Below, one piece after another: positions 31,502 through 32,451 of a DNA stretch of 32,451 nucleotides (its first letter is position 1; each line of letters opens with the position of its first letter). Source of the stretch: Streptomyces hayashii (GTDB taxonomy: Bacteria > Actinomycetota > Actinomycetes > Streptomycetales > Streptomycetaceae); the NCBI RefSeq assembly GCF_024539815.1, contig NZ_JAHHIU010000158.1:1-32451 (forward strand), written 5' to 3'. The translations under genes and the position numbers were made by a program. Under the pieces are notes generated by a model. The model made no database searches. It was given only the letters and a program-made list of their open reading frames with translations, and was not told the DNA's origin.

Positions 31502-32451
31502 TCACCCGAAGGCCGCGAAGGCCTTCGAGAAGGCGGAACCGGCCTGGAGGATCGAGCTGCAGGTGGCGTCCGCGGAGCCCTTGGCGCCGCCCGCGCACTG
31601 CTTGTCCCGTGTCGCCGACCACATCGACAGCCACCCCAGACCCTTCGACTTCGCGAAGGCGACGAGCTGGTCGGCGTCCTCGACCGTGAAGACCTCGGAG
31701 GCGACGTCGTTCACGCCGATCATCGGGGTGACGGCCACCGCTTTCCACGCGGCGCTGTCACTCAGTCCGAGCACGCTCTTGACCTGGGCCTGGGTGGCGG
31801 TGGCGGCCTGCACGGCATAGGCGCCCATGTCACCGCTGTAAGCGGAACCGTAGTCCATCGCCATGACGTTGACAGTGGCGATGCTCACGTTGTTGGCCTT
31901 CGCGTCTGCGATCAGAGTCACACCGGCCTGGGTCAGCCCCTCCGGCATGACCGGCAGGGTGAACGACACGTCGAGGCCGGGGTGCTGCCGCTGGAGCTTG
32001 GCTATGGCCTGCGCGCGCCGGGTGTTCGCGGCGGCGTCGGGCAGCGCCCCGCCCTCCACGTCGAAGTCGACCTTGGTGAGCCGGTAGGCGTCGACGGCCT
32101 TCCCGTACGCGGCCGCCAGGGCGTCCACCGAGGGGCAGGTCGTGGCCAGCTCCGAGCCGGAGGCCCCGCCGAAGGAGACCCGCACGTCGCCGCCCCTGGC
32201 GCGCAGCGCCCCGATCTGCGCGGCCACACCGTCGCTCGCGAGGTCGCTCACCCCGCCCCACTTCGGCGTGCAGCCGCCGCCGTCGGTCACGAAGGCGAGG
32301 TTGTAGTCCCTGACGCCGGTCGCGCTCGTGTTCGCGAGGAGGTCGAAGGCGGGGTAGAGGGACGTGTCGACGTAGGGGGCGAAGCCGGCCCTGGCGGGGG
32401 CGCCGGTCCCGGGGCTGCCGCTCGCGCTCGGGGAGGGAGAGGCGGGAGGGG
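31502..32451 (-). CDS. GH18 chitinase-like enzyme (5' end beyond the window)
   Basis: This is the C-terminal 316 residues of a longer protein; the frame is open to the right edge and the start is outside. It begins with a Ser/Pro/Gly-rich linker (about 22 residues), typical of a join between a binding module and a catalytic domain in secreted Streptomyces enzymes. The catalytic domain follows (GFAPYVDTSLYPAFD at its start). The GH18 motif appears as KVDFDVEGG, with the final Glu as proton donor; RVSFGG is the usual preceding strand, MAMDYG the later one, and LSMWSATRD the last barrel strand. A chitinase is likely, but the family also includes endoglycosidases and binding-only members. No clear terminator follows the stop. 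Confidence 0.87.
   Translation of the reverse strand, partial: PPASPSPSASGSPGTGAPARAGFAPYVDTSLYPAFDLLANTSATGVRDYNLAFVTDGGGCTPKWGGVSDLASDGVAAQIGALRARGGDVRVSFGGASGSELATTCPSVDALAAAYGKAVDAYRLTKVDFDVEGGALPDAAANTRRAQAIAKLQRQHPGLDVSFTLPVMPEGLTQAGVTLIADAKANNVSIATVNVMAMDYGSAYSGDMGAYAVQAATATQAQVKSVLGLSDSAAWKAVAVTPMIGVNDVASEVFTVEDADQLVAFAKSKGLGWLSMWSATRDKQCAGGAKGSADATCSSILQAGSAFSKAFAAFG

Overview
The window is chromosomal DNA from a Streptomyces (high-GC actinomycete). The evidence is extreme third-position GC, purine-rich ribosome binding sites, GTG and TTG starts, translationally coupled stop/start overlaps, and a run of recognisable Streptomyces core genes: the desferrioxamine genes desABCD, glmS, the developmental regulator adpA with its TTA (bldA-dependent) codon, ornA, a tRNA-His, and a cellobiose (ceb) locus. 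Nothing looks like a prophage, insertion sequence, CRISPR array or recent island.

Layout, left to right. (1) 21-5062, plus strand: desA-desB-desC-desD, a tightly overlapping siderophore operon whose promoter lies off the left edge, followed by a strong hairpin. (2) 5167-6033: a DUF4429/SHOCT-type protein. (3) 6117-7694, minus: a Tat-exported purple-acid-phosphatase-type metallophosphoesterase. It diverges from a small conserved gene (7866-8123) that sits directly in front of glmS (8148-9965). (4) 10114-11355, minus: a small GPR1/FUN34/YaaH-type membrane protein and a universal stress protein. (5) 11727-14515, plus: a small membrane protein, adpA after a long leader, ornA, tRNA-His and a 20-bp perfect terminator hairpin. 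(6) 14624-23447: the beta-glucoside locus. A LacI-family regulator (probable CebR), a GH1 beta-glucosidase, two permeases and a binding lipoprotein all read on the minus strand. A second, closely related GH1 gene reads divergently on the plus strand. Matches to the 14-bp operator TGGGAGCGCTCCCA lie at three promoter or start regions: perfect at the second GH1, one mismatch at cebE, three mismatches at bglC. (7) 23574-24659, minus: a tail-anchored protein with a double-length DnaJ-type zinc-finger core. (8) 24748-31290, minus: a five-gene galactoside operon (Tat lipoprotein binding protein, two permeases, compact GH36 alpha-galactosidase, GH42 beta-galactosidase). (9) 31502 to the right edge, minus: the C-terminal part of a GH18 chitinase-like enzyme.

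How the parts work together. The two sugar operons import oligosaccharides and hydrolyse them in the cytoplasm. Neither encodes its own ATPase, as is usual in Streptomyces, where a shared ATPase (MsiK) energises many sugar importers. The ceb genes take up and split cellobiose-type sugars under a local LacI repressor. The second operon looks suited to alpha/beta-galactosides from plant material, but its regulator is not in the window. The remaining genes serve iron acquisition, amino-sugar synthesis, phosphate scavenging, development and small-RNA turnover.

Most of the window is ordinary core Streptomyces. The observations most worth a second look are the duplicated beta-glucosidase with a perfect operator between its -35 and -10, the unusual zinc-finger protein, the small gene in front of glmS with its palindrome and possible leaderless start, and the operator-like repeats in front of the galactoside operon.
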